The position numbers and the translations under genes are program-made. 64,000 bases of DNA from CAG-791 sp963593905 (GTDB lineage: Bacteria > Bacillota > Clostridia > Lachnospirales > Lachnospiraceae). The notes below the pieces were generated by a model, which worked only from the letters and a program-made list of their open reading frames with translations, did no database searches and was not told where the DNA came from. Every line of letters starts with the position of its first letter. Positions within the stretch are counted from its first letter, which is position 1. The stretch spans positions 30,300-94,299 of the forward strand of contig CAVBBL010000006.1 in NCBI GenBank assembly GCA_963593905.1, read 5' to 3'. Of this stretch, positions 41,865 through 49,967 are shown piece by piece.

Positions 41865-43631
41865 TTATGGCTGCTGCATCAGTCCATCCATCACGTTCTG
41901 GGAAGACGGGTTCTCTTTTTTCCATGCATTCTCGTCATTCATCAGGTCTGAAAGAGTACCTGTGCTTTGTAAAGCGCTGCCTTCTTCCATTCCTTCCAGT
42001 ATGGGATTACCGGTTTTTAGCTCTTCTTTTGCATCCAGGGATTCGGCATATACAGACTCTGCAGTCTCACCTGCATAATCCGTTTCACTTACTTTCTCTC
42101 TTTTTCCCTTTTTCTTTTTTCTTTTTGATTGCTTTTCCAAAGAGGCGCTCCCCGATGCGCTTTTCTTTGTTCTTTCTTCTTTTCTTCTCTTATTTCTGGC
42201 TTTATTTTCTGCGCTGCTGCGGCCGTTTTTTTTCTGATTTTTTCCTTTTTCTGCCTTTTTGTCTCCTCTTTTTGCAGCACTTCCCACTGCATTGACGACA
42301 CAACCCAATACGCGTATACCGGATTTATCCAATTTTTCCAATGCGCTCTGAATTCCGGGCAGCGGCGTGCTGTCATAGGCGATTACATACAGCACATTCG
42401 TCGCCACCTGGTTAAGTCCCATGGTCTCCGACACTTCTCCCACAGGCGTAGTATCCAGGATGATATACTCATATTTTTCCGAAAGACGTCGGATCATATC
42501 CGTCACCGCACCGTCCAGTGCAATAGCGTTGTGCTCTAAGACTGCCGGCAGCAAATCCAGATAGCCCGTCATCGGTGCGATTACATCCTCTTCAATGGCA
42601 TCTCCGCGATAAAGCGCATTCAGAGAGTGCGCGTAATCGACTTTATCCATAAACAAAGTACCAAGGCTTGGATTCTTGGTATCCAAATCAATCAGTAATG
42701 TCTTATGTTCCATATCTGCCAGCTGGATTGCCAGATTGGCCGCCACACTCGTCTTTCCCTCTCCGGTAGTGGTGCTGGTGACATAAAAGCAATGATGACT
42801 CTCCTTGCTGCTCAGCCGATTGCGCAGAATATAGGCTGCCGCCGAATAATTCTGCATGATATTTGCCCGGTCGGGACCGTTTGCCGTAAGAATGGCTCCC
42901 TGCCTGCTTCGAAAGAAGGCATCATCCCGAGGGATAATTCCAATTGTCTCCAGTCCAAACATCGTCTCCGCATCCTTCGTATTGGTCAATGTAGGCCGAA
43001 GAATGAGTTCCATTATGGCAGCACCGATACCGGCACAAAGTCCGAGAAGCATGAATAAGACGGGCAGAATCCTGCCGGATCCTACTGCAGAGGACTGCAC
43101 CACCTGGGGAGGATTGATAACAGCAAGCTGTCCCAGCTGCAGTGTCTCCGGAATCGTCTGATTGGCCGCATCTATAATAGCCTGCCATATGCTCTGTGCT
43201 TCCTCTGCTGTCCGCCAGGTAAAATGCATCTCCAGAATCTGTGTAGCCTGATACTGCGTCACCGATAAGCCGGATCGTAATTCTTCTACGGTAGTGCCAA
43301 GCAGTCCCTGATTTGTGATCACCTGATTTAATACCACATCACTGCGGAGCACATATATGACAGCATCCACCATGTCCTCTGCCAGATGATAATCGTTGTT
43401 ATTTGCCACCTGGGAGCCATTGGTATAGACGCCCTCTGAATGATTCTGGGTAGAAATGGCCAATGATCCGCTGACTTCATAGCTGCGCACCGAATCCTGT
43501 ACGTAGGTCATGGTGAAAATCAAGATTCCGAAGATCAATCCCAACACAGTGAGGGAAAAGATCATCTTCCAGCGCTTTTTCAGCGCAAACAGCATATCGC
43601 TGACCCGGATCTGCACTCCGCCACTGTTCAT
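41865..43631 (-). CDS. Fused Wzz-type chain-length regulator and BY-kinase-like ATPase
   Basis: 588 residues. Wzz domain with helices at about 23-43 and 189-211, then a CpsD/MinD-like ATPase: Walker A STTTGEGKT (286-294), Walker A' LLIDLDTKNP (312-321) and Walker B YIILDTTP. Usual BY-kinases end in a tyrosine cluster; here the tail (about 480-588) is strongly basic (runs of KRKKKKGKREK) and then acidic, with only two tyrosines, so phosphorylation-based control may be changed. It would govern chain length and assembly with Wzx/Wzy. It starts 22 nt after the Cna-B protein gene. Confidence 0.88.
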   Translation of the reverse strand: MNSGGVQIRVSDMLFALKKRWKMIFSLTVLGLIFGILIFTMTYVQDSVRSYEVSGSLAISTQNHSEGVYTNGSQVANNNDYHLAEDMVDAVIYVLRSDVVLNQVITNQGLLGTTVEELRSGLSVTQYQATQILEMHFTWRTAEEAQSIWQAIIDAANQTIPETLQLGQLAVINPPQVVQSSAVGSGRILPVLFMLLGLCAGIGAAIMELILRPTLTNTKDAETMFGLETIGIIPRDDAFFRSRQGAILTANGPDRANIMQNYSAAAYILRNRLSSKESHHCFYVTSTTTGEGKTSVAANLAIQLADMEHKTLLIDLDTKNPSLGTLFMDKVDYAHSLNALYRGDAIEEDVIAPMTGYLDLLPAVLEHNAIALDGAVTDMIRRLSEKYEYIILDTTPVGEVSETMGLNQVATNVLYVIAYDSTPLPGIQSALEKLDKSGIRVLGCVVNAVGSAAKRGDKKAEKGKNQKKNGRSSAENKARNKRRKEERTKKSASGSASLEKQSKRKKKKGKREKVSETDYAGETAESVYAESLDAKEELKTGNPILEGMEEGSALQSTGTLSDLMNDENAWKKENPSSQNVMDGLMQQP

Positions 43632-43653
43632 AGTCTTCTCCTTTCCCGCAGCT

Positions 43654-45351
43654 TTACTTGCCTGCTTCTGCCTCTTTGTTTTTGCGTTTCTTTATAAATC
43701 TTCGTATGGAAGCCATTCCCATTCCCAGGATCGCGATCGCAATGGCTGCACCGCTCCCTGCCAGTATATAAGGAAGCACCTTGCTTGCCCCCACGTTCAC
43801 TGTCTGTATCTCTGCCTGATCTTCTACCTGGAAGGTATAGTGCCTTTCTGTATCCCCGTCCATAGTGACATAGTAACTTCCTGTCTTCAGATCGGTAAAA
43901 GTGACAGGGGAATTGGTCGTAGTCCATGTATAAAGCAGATTATCCTCAGAATCATAAAGAGAAAGTTCCACGCCGGCACGCTGACCGCCCAGGAGATTGG
44001 AAGCCGCCCCGATATTTACACGCAGTACTCTGTTGGTCAATGTCAGTTCCTTCTGCGCTTCTGTGTCAATTCTTCCGTCTGCCGATACATAGACCTTATA
44101 CTGGGTAGTATCTGCACGATAATTCTCCGGCGCCGCTGTCTGTTTGATCGTGTAAGTGGTATCCTTTTCCAGTTCATCCAGTATGATCTGACCGGAAGCA
44201 TCTGTCACAACACTATCGCTTGTTCCGTCATCACCGGTGATTTCAAAGGAAGCACCCTCTATGCCCTTTGATGCATACAGTTCATCTGTCACCTGCAATA
44301 GGATCCGGCTACGCTCCGTCTCCAGCGTATTCAACGGTGCCTCTGCTTCTGTCTTTTTCTCTACCGTACAGTCAAGCGTCTGTTTCTGTCCTGTATAGTA
44401 CCTGGGAATCGTTTTCTCACGCACCGTATAGTCTCCCAGATAGAGTTCCTCACTGGTGCCGGACCCGTTTTCATCACACAGGATCTCTCCTACAATTTCT
44501 CCCTCATGATATCGAAGCGTACCATCCTGTGTCAGAATATCGGTACTGGCAATCACTTCATAGCTTCCTCCTCCCACACCGGCCTGTGTCTGCATATCAT
44601 TCACCTGTATGCGAATAACATTCTTGGAAGGACTTAGTGGTATCCTCACTACATAAGGTTCCGGCCAGTCATAGAGATCATTTAAATCAAAGGTCTGATT
44701 ATCTGCTGCGTCATACCCATCCGGCTCCGTCAATTCATGGACTGTATACTGTCCCTGCAAAAGTTTTTCCGGGAAATAGAAGGTACCCGCCTCTGTGGTC
44801 TCATACTTACGGAAGGAAACTTTTTCCGGATAATAAACATTCAAAATCTGCAATGCATTATCCAGTCCGTAGAGTTCGAACTCTACGCCTGCTTCTTTGA
44901 TGGTGCGCTCTGTCTCCGCATCGATCATTTCGACAAATACAGCAGACTTAATTCCCTCATCAGGTTCCGTACCGGTGCCATTTCCTGTACCGCCTCCACC
45001 GCCGCCGTCATGGTCTGTGGTGCCGTCATGCTCTGTAGTGCCGTCGGGCTGATCTGCCTCAGAGGATCCGTCAGGATCTGTTCCCTCACCGCCTCCTGCA
45101 TTGCCCCCTGCATCCTGATTGCCGCCGGAAGTTTCCGGTCTGGCAATCACTGCACCAATGCCGTCATTGCCGCTCACTGAGGTGCTGCCTGTATTAGCCT
45201 CAAATACATTGTCATTCAGCGCATTCACCAGGTACAGGGACAGCAGCAAAATCACCAGCAGTAAAATCAGAACCAGACCGCTGAACATATCCGTCGCAGG
45301 CTGCCATATATTTAATTCTTCATCATGGGTGTGCCTGTGCCATTTCTTCAT
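43654..45351 (-). CDS. MotB/ExbD-like anchor fused to Cna-B (SpaA-like) stalk domains
   Basis: 565 residues. The N-terminus ELNIWQPATDMFSGLVLILL is arranged as in MotB/ExbD/ZorB: a short cytoplasmic segment, then Asp21 at the membrane edge of one helix (about 22-43), the place of the ion-binding aspartate. A Gly/Asp/Thr-rich linker (about 70-140) follows, then about four Cna-B/SpaA-like beta domains (for example YTVHELTEPDGY and YTVREKTIP repeats; some lack the isopeptide Lys or Glu), and a second helix at about 525-547 with a basic tail. No LPXTG and no OmpA peptidoglycan-binding domain. Its ATG overlaps the stop of the MotA/EAL gene by 4 nt. Confidence 0.72.
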   Translation of the reverse strand: MKKWHRHTHDEELNIWQPATDMFSGLVLILLLVILLLSLYLVNALNDNVFEANTGSTSVSGNDGIGAVIARPETSGGNQDAGGNAGGGEGTDPDGSSEADQPDGTTEHDGTTDHDGGGGGGTGNGTGTEPDEGIKSAVFVEMIDAETERTIKEAGVEFELYGLDNALQILNVYYPEKVSFRKYETTEAGTFYFPEKLLQGQYTVHELTEPDGYDAADNQTFDLNDLYDWPEPYVVRIPLSPSKNVIRIQVNDMQTQAGVGGGSYEVIASTDILTQDGTLRYHEGEIVGEILCDENGSGTSEELYLGDYTVREKTIPRYYTGQKQTLDCTVEKKTEAEAPLNTLETERSRILLQVTDELYASKGIEGASFEITGDDGTSDSVVTDASGQIILDELEKDTTYTIKQTAAPENYRADTTQYKVYVSADGRIDTEAQKELTLTNRVLRVNIGAASNLLGGQRAGVELSLYDSEDNLLYTWTTTNSPVTFTDLKTGSYYVTMDGDTERHYTFQVEDQAEIQTVNVGASKVLPYILAGSGAAIAIAILGMGMASIRRFIKKRKNKEAEAGK

Positions 45352-46913
45352 CTCGCATCTCCTCCGCCGGTCATCTTCTCAAACTCCTGTATACTCATAG
45401 GTTTAGACAAGAAGAATCCCTGACCTTCCGAACACCCGGCCTTCCGAAGTGCAGACAGCTGCTCCATACTTTCTATGCCCTCCGCACTCAGGTTCAGTTT
45501 CATCTTTCTGGCCTGTTCAAAGATTTCTCCAATACTCTCTGTATTTTTCTTTCCTTCCAGACGTCGCAGATCCAACTTGATCACATCGGCATAGATCCGA
45601 TCTACATCCTTTAAAAGCACATAGTCTCCATTAAAACCGTCCATGATGACGCGGAACCCCTCTGCCCGCATCTTATCCTCTAAAATCTGCACGGAATCTC
45701 TCGCATTCAGATACGCATTTTCTGCAATCTCAATCTCCAGATACCGCGGCGGGATTTTGTATTTTCTGGAAAGATTTGTAAAGCATTCCACTACGTCTAT
45801 CGCCATAATATCTGTCTTCGTCACATTAATGGACAGCGGTACCGGACGCAGACCTGCGTCGATCCATCCTCTGAGCGTCTCACAAACTTTATTCCATATA
45901 TACTGATCCAGCTTGGTGATATAACCGTTCTTTTCCAGAATCGGAATGAAGACGGACGGCATAACCTCTCCCATCTTTCCATGATTCCAACGAACCAATG
46001 CCTCTGCGCCCACCATTTTTCGAGTATTGATATCGAAACGAGGCTGCAGCTGGAAGGTAAATTCGTTCTTCTGCAGTCCCTCCAGAATCTGAGGCATCAG
46101 AATCTTCTCATGCTCACTGCCCGCAAATGCTGCTGATTCCGGATTTGCAGCAGAAAAAACCGGTGTTCTGGGAATGCGATCCAAAAGCTGTGTCACCTCG
46201 CCAAACTCTCTTCTCTCCCGATAAAGCTTCTGCTCTTCTACTGTAGGAATGACATTCTTGTGAAAAGCATCCACAAAAAGGCCAAGACTGCGCAGCATGG
46301 TATTCCAGGCCGAGCGATACAGAATATTAAAAATCAGAGAAAGAATCACACCTGCAATGGACGTGTAAAATGCAATCTGTATGCCGGACAATAGTGTCTG
46401 CACACTGGTTAATGCATCATTGACCGTGCTGAAGCCAATTCCTCGAATACCAATCAGCAAGCCGATAAATGTGCCCAGAATTCCAAGGCTGGTCAGCATT
46501 CCCGGCACCTGACTGACCAGCGTCTGCCAGCTGTGAAGGGAAAGCATGTCTTCATTGACATACTCTGTAATATCACTGAGAACCTGTCCGTTTTGCTGCT
46601 GACTGTTTACCTTACTCCGGTATTCGTCAAAAGCCTCATCCAGTACACGCTGTCCAAAAAACTCATCGTCGCTGCGAATGGCCGACCATGCGGAGCCGGA
46701 CTGCACCCCCATAGCACGATCTATCCCATCAAGTCCTCGCTCCAGCGCCAGCTCATAGCGCAGTACCGGCAGGATGCCGCCCAATATAGCCACCACTATA
46801 GCGCCGGCCATCAGAAGCACAAACAAAAGCGACAAAACGTCCGGCGAATACACCGCCAGTACAGTTACTCCCGCAAGTAATATGATAATCAGCATATATA
46901 AACTTCTGCGCAT
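45348..46913 (-). CDS. MotA/TolQ/ExbB-like channel protein fused to a degenerate EAL domain
   Basis: 521 residues. Four helices in the MotA/ExbB arrangement: two near the N-terminus (about 3-20 and 25-48), a cytoplasmic loop, then GMLTSLGILGTFIGLLIG and GIQIAFYTSIAGVILSLIFN (about 138-200), the ExbB-type pore helices. After a linker, residues 270-521 are an EAL domain: AEALVRW, SINVTK, EIEIAEN, VIKLD, AEGIES and QGFFLSKP are kept, but the DDFGTGY loop reads DGFNGDY, so cleavage of c-di-GMP may be lost while binding stays possible. ATG at 46913 follows GGAGA. First gene of the polysaccharide operon. Confidence 0.8.
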   Translation of the reverse strand: MRRSLYMLIIILLAGVTVLAVYSPDVLSLLFVLLMAGAIVVAILGGILPVLRYELALERGLDGIDRAMGVQSGSAWSAIRSDDEFFGQRVLDEAFDEYRSKVNSQQQNGQVLSDITEYVNEDMLSLHSWQTLVSQVPGMLTSLGILGTFIGLLIGIRGIGFSTVNDALTSVQTLLSGIQIAFYTSIAGVILSLIFNILYRSAWNTMLRSLGLFVDAFHKNVIPTVEEQKLYRERREFGEVTQLLDRIPRTPVFSAANPESAAFAGSEHEKILMPQILEGLQKNEFTFQLQPRFDINTRKMVGAEALVRWNHGKMGEVMPSVFIPILEKNGYITKLDQYIWNKVCETLRGWIDAGLRPVPLSINVTKTDIMAIDVVECFTNLSRKYKIPPRYLEIEIAENAYLNARDSVQILEDKMRAEGFRVIMDGFNGDYVLLKDVDRIYADVIKLDLRRLEGKKNTESIGEIFEQARKMKLNLSAEGIESMEQLSALRKAGCSEGQGFFLSKPMSIQEFEKMTGGGDAR

Positions 46914-46950
46914 ATTATTCTCCATTCCACAGACGCTCTGCGCCGGAGGA

Positions 46951-47054
46951 ATCTGAAATCAAATTTCAGATTTGATTTCAGATCATGTCTATTGGTGAAG
47001 CCTGCGGCACCAATAGCCGTGCGAAAAATACCCTATCAGGGGTATTTTTCGCAC
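46951..47054 (-). promoter_or_regulatory. Three-hairpin leader of the motor/polysaccharide operon
   Basis: Three perfect or near-perfect hairpins: GTGCGAAAAATACCC/GGGTATTTTTCGCAC (47019-47054), CTATTGGTG/CACCAATAG (46989-47016) and ATCTGAAATCAAAT/ATTTGATTTCAGAT (46951-46983). The transcript probably starts below a TATAAT at 47132-47127, giving a leader of about 210 nt. Architecture recalls the modular stem-loop elements elsewhere, with different sequences. The region 47055-47260 shows nothing else. Confidence 0.6.
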
Positions 47055-47263
47055 TATTCTCCCCTGTCACGCTAAAGCGCCTGTCACATTTTCTCCTCTC
47101 ATGTTCCATTAGGATGAATTCTTTTTATTATAAAACATTTCTACGATTTATAAACAGCTTCCACCCAAAAAAATGCAGTGTTCCTTTTTTAATACTACCC
47201 TTTCATGGAACATTACTACATAAATAGTAAAAAAATAACTCCTCCATCACTGATCCAATATCG

Positions 47264-47328
47264 ATCTCGATTTTCATTCGGTAAATCGAGATAAGAGAAA
47301 CAGCAGGAGGCATCCCCCTGCTGTTTTT
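47264..47328. terminator. Terminator after the diguanylate cyclase gene
   Basis: AACAGCAGGAGG-cat-CCCCCTGCTGTTTTT (47299-47328), plus a second inverted repeat ATCTCGATTT/AAATCGAGAT (47264-47292) beyond it in the direction of transcription. The better T-run is on the plus strand, so it may work in both directions. Confidence 0.7.
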
Positions 47329-47340
47329 CTTATATTACCG

Positions 47341-48471
47341 TTATTTCTTCTGATGAAACCTGCGCTTCTCCTCATACATCTTTACATCCATCCGCTTTAA
47401 AAAGGACTCTGCATTATCCTGCTCCTGCCATTTGGTATATCCCATAGCTACACTTAAGGAAAAAGGTTCCATCCCGGAGGCATTGAATCTGGAGAGATTG
47501 CTGCCTATTTCCTTCATGGCGGAAAGAGTTCTTTCCTCAGAGCCCTGCGGCAGCAGGACAATGAACTCATCCCCTGCATAACGGATGGCGATACCGCCTT
47601 CCGGCACGGACCGAAAAAGGAGCTCTCCCATCCTGCACAGTGCCCTGTCCCCGATACTGTGTCCAAATTCGTCATTGATCTTTTTGAAATCATTGATATC
47701 CATCATGATACCATAGAGAGACTTTTTATCCGCATTCTCCTTCTTTGCCAGCATGGTCTTAAAATATCTGCGGTTGTAAAGGCCTGAGAGCTCGTCTGTA
47801 TACAGATTTTCTGCATATGACTGGAGCTGTACAAAGATCAGCGCCGCAGTAACCATGATCCAGGAAGAAGTGATCCCGTAGCACAGCATCTGAATCAGCA
47901 CGCCCGCCAGACATGGCAGGATAAAATAAAGCACCGGAAAGAAATTTAAATTTCTTCCCTGTCTCTTGGAATGATAGACCAGATAGATACTATAGGCGAA
48001 ATAAATCAGCAATGTAATATAGCCCAAACCAGACCATTTTCCTCTGGCATATATATTATCCGCTGTTACGTGAAAGAGGATGCCCGGCACAAAGAGATTA
48101 CCCACAATGGCCATCATCTCGATCAGCCAGGGAATCATAATAATCCCGGTTTTGTGAATAGTGCTTTTGTAATTCCGATAGATGCGAAGATCCACGTACA
48201 GGCACCACAGAAATCCAATGCTCACCGTCCCCGCAAAGCAGATACTGTTCGCGATATAATTGATCTGGACACTGCCGGGAAAGAGCACACCATCCATCAA
48301 AAAGGAAACCGTCTCAAAGAAAGAACCCACCATGTTCACCAATGCCATGGATTCAAAAATCTTATTCTCTGTATGAATATTTTCTCTGTTTTTATGCCGA
48401 CAGACCAGAAGAAACCATGTCATCATCATGGTAATTCCGTTTGCCATCAATATTTCTTTTAAATCTATCAT
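47341..48471 (-). CDS. Membrane diguanylate cyclase (GGDEF)
   Basis: 376 residues. Six or seven N-terminal helices (about 5-210) and a C-terminal GGDEF domain: DELSGLYNRRYF, MMDINDFKKINDEFGHSIGD, and the active-site loop RYAGDEF (A-GDEF, a common active variant). The inhibitory RxxD site is not seen before the loop (RSVP instead). It should make c-di-GMP at the membrane. ATG at 48471 follows GGGGGCCGGTG; a GTG at 48489 is an alternative. It lies directly upstream of, and in the same direction as, the EAL-fused motor gene, with a terminator between. Confidence 0.9.
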   Translation of the reverse strand: MIDLKEILMANGITMMMTWFLLVCRHKNRENIHTENKIFESMALVNMVGSFFETVSFLMDGVLFPGSVQINYIANSICFAGTVSIGFLWCLYVDLRIYRNYKSTIHKTGIIMIPWLIEMMAIVGNLFVPGILFHVTADNIYARGKWSGLGYITLLIYFAYSIYLVYHSKRQGRNLNFFPVLYFILPCLAGVLIQMLCYGITSSWIMVTAALIFVQLQSYAENLYTDELSGLYNRRYFKTMLAKKENADKKSLYGIMMDINDFKKINDEFGHSIGDRALCRMGELLFRSVPEGGIAIRYAGDEFIVLLPQGSEERTLSAMKEIGSNLSRFNASGMEPFSLSVAMGYTKWQEQDNAESFLKRMDVKMYEEKRRFHQKK

Positions 48472-48622
48472 TTTGTCACCGGCCCCCACGTTCTGCTCTT
48501 ACCCCGTGCATAAATTATATTCTGTATTGCGCTTAAATACAATAATTTCGGACATCTGCGAAATGTAAACTTTGTGAAATGTATAATCCTTTTATCCCTT
48601 CTTTGGGCGATCGGCGACACAC

Positions 48623-48661
48623 GCAAAAGCAGCAGTGAAAGTTCTTCACTGCTGCTTTTGC
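48623..48661 (-). terminator. Terminator hairpin after the lipoprotein gene
   Basis: GCAAAAGCAGCAGTGAA..TTCACTGCTGCTTTTGC, 17-bp stem. There is no free T-run beyond it in the minus sense, so strength is uncertain. Confidence 0.6.
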
Positions 48662-48686
48662 ATAGGCTTATTCTCAGGCTGCTCTG

Positions 48687-49766
48687 CTAGCCCATCGCCA
48701 TCTGAAAGGTATAATTCGTATCATAGCATCGAACATAGAGAATGCCGTCTTTTAAGAAAATATAATAGGGTGCACTCTTCAACGGAAACTGTTCCTGCAG
48801 TACACCATTATCCCTGCGGAGTACATTCAGATAATCATCCTCTTTGGTAAAACCGTATCCGCAGACGATATAGTCATCCACGATGGCAAAGCTTCTGGCA
48901 TTGCACACCAGAGGAGTGCTCTTCCACAGCACCGTGTTCGTACTCATATCGATGGCGGTGATATAAGCGGTCTCCTCGCAGGCATCTGCGTAGGTATTAT
49001 GCCCTGTGGAAACATAGAGGACACCATCCTCTGCCAACGCATAAATCACTCGCTGGTCTGCAAAGTCTTCATACCGCTCATTGATATCCGGCGCCCACTT
49101 GTAGTCCTCCAATACGTAGACGAAGGTTTGTGCCGTAGCCCATTCCGTCACGGATACAGAAAGAGAGTCCTCATCCTTCCACTCTCCCAGTTCATAGGAA
49201 TAAGCGCCTATAGTGTAGGATCTGCCGGGATAGGACAGCCCGTTTTCTATAAACCAATCCGTATCATCGGTAATCTCATTGGACTCCTGGGTCTGCTTAT
49301 CCAGCGTATAACCCGGCAGAGATTGCATGACCGCCTGATCGGAGAGATAATATTTCCAGGAAGGATTCTCTATATGGATAATGAAAGTATCGGGATTTAC
49401 TTCTGTATCTGCCGTATCTGCTGTATCTGCCGTCCCTTCTGTATCTTGCTTTCCTTTCCCTTCGCACTCCTCTGCAGAGCCCTTCTCTTGATCCGTCCCC
49501 TCTGCCTCTATATTCTGATTCTGGTTCGCGCCATCTCCCTTCTTCGTACTTTCATCTTTCTCTGTACTGTTGCTGTCCTTCGCCTCTTCCTCCTGCGTCA
49601 GCTCGGCATATGTCTGATTCATCGCATCTGCCTCTTCTGTCAGCACGACTTCTGTCTCCGACTGATCAGCACTGTCAGCTTTGCCGCAGCCGATCAACCC
49701 TGCCGCTATCATACAGGCGAGAAAGAAAACAGTCAGAGCCCTGCGGCTCTGACCGCACTTTCTCAT
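48687..49766 (-). CDS. Putative lipoprotein with acidic linker and beta-propeller-like domain
   Basis: 359 residues. Signal peptide RRALTVFFLACMIAAGLIGC with lipobox LIGC, a Glu/Asp/Thr/Lys-rich low-complexity linker (about 30-125), then a globular region with repeated strands such as RVIYALAEDGVLYVSTG and YIFLKDGILYVRCYD, like PQQ/beta-propeller folds. Function unknown; probably surface-exposed. The start is set at ATG 49766, because the lipoprotein signal begins there; the same frame is open upstream to an ATG at 49952 with the strongest ribosome site of the window, see that entry. Confidence 0.7.
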   Translation of the reverse strand: MRKCGQSRRALTVFFLACMIAAGLIGCGKADSADQSETEVVLTEEADAMNQTYAELTQEEEAKDSNSTEKDESTKKGDGANQNQNIEAEGTDQEKGSAEECEGKGKQDTEGTADTADTADTEVNPDTFIIHIENPSWKYYLSDQAVMQSLPGYTLDKQTQESNEITDDTDWFIENGLSYPGRSYTIGAYSYELGEWKDEDSLSVSVTEWATAQTFVYVLEDYKWAPDINERYEDFADQRVIYALAEDGVLYVSTGHNTYADACEETAYITAIDMSTNTVLWKSTPLVCNARSFAIVDDYIVCGYGFTKEDDYLNVLRRDNGVLQEQFPLKSAPYYIFLKDGILYVRCYDTNYTFQMAMG

Positions 49767-49952
49767 CTCATCACGCAATGAATTCCTCCGATAGTCTCTG
49801 CGGCTGCCAACACAGTTGCTGCAGAGATAAAAACAGCGCCTGTCATGAAGACAACGCCCGCCACCACCACGATTCTCGACGAACTGCATAGACCATTCTT
49901 CCGGAATGATTTGCTTAGTCTCAGCATCCTCTAAATCCTTGACATTGTTCAT
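49767..49952 (-). pseudogene. Possible small membrane-peptide gene with frame break before the lipoprotein
   Basis: AAAGGAGGGGATAT precedes ATG at 49952, starting MNNVKDLEDAETKQIIPEEW. After codon 27 the frame runs into an unnatural Arg/Cys-rich stretch, while the next frame gives a clean hydrophobic segment VVVAGVVFMTGAVFISAAT ending in a TGA that overlaps the lipoprotein start (TGATGAGATGAG). The switch point is the slippery GTGGTGGTGGCGGG. This could be a small membrane peptide broken by a frameshift, a sequencing slip, or translational frameshifting. Confidence 0.45.
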
Positions 49953-49967
49953 ATATCCCCTCCTTTC

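Noticed and set aside
45348..46913. Classical flagellar MotA
   Set aside because: No flagellar genes are nearby, the second subunit lacks an OmpA domain, and the C-terminus is an EAL domain.
46914..47132. c-di-GMP riboswitch in the motor operon leader
   Set aside because: No GEMM-type core could be found; the leader is three simple stems.
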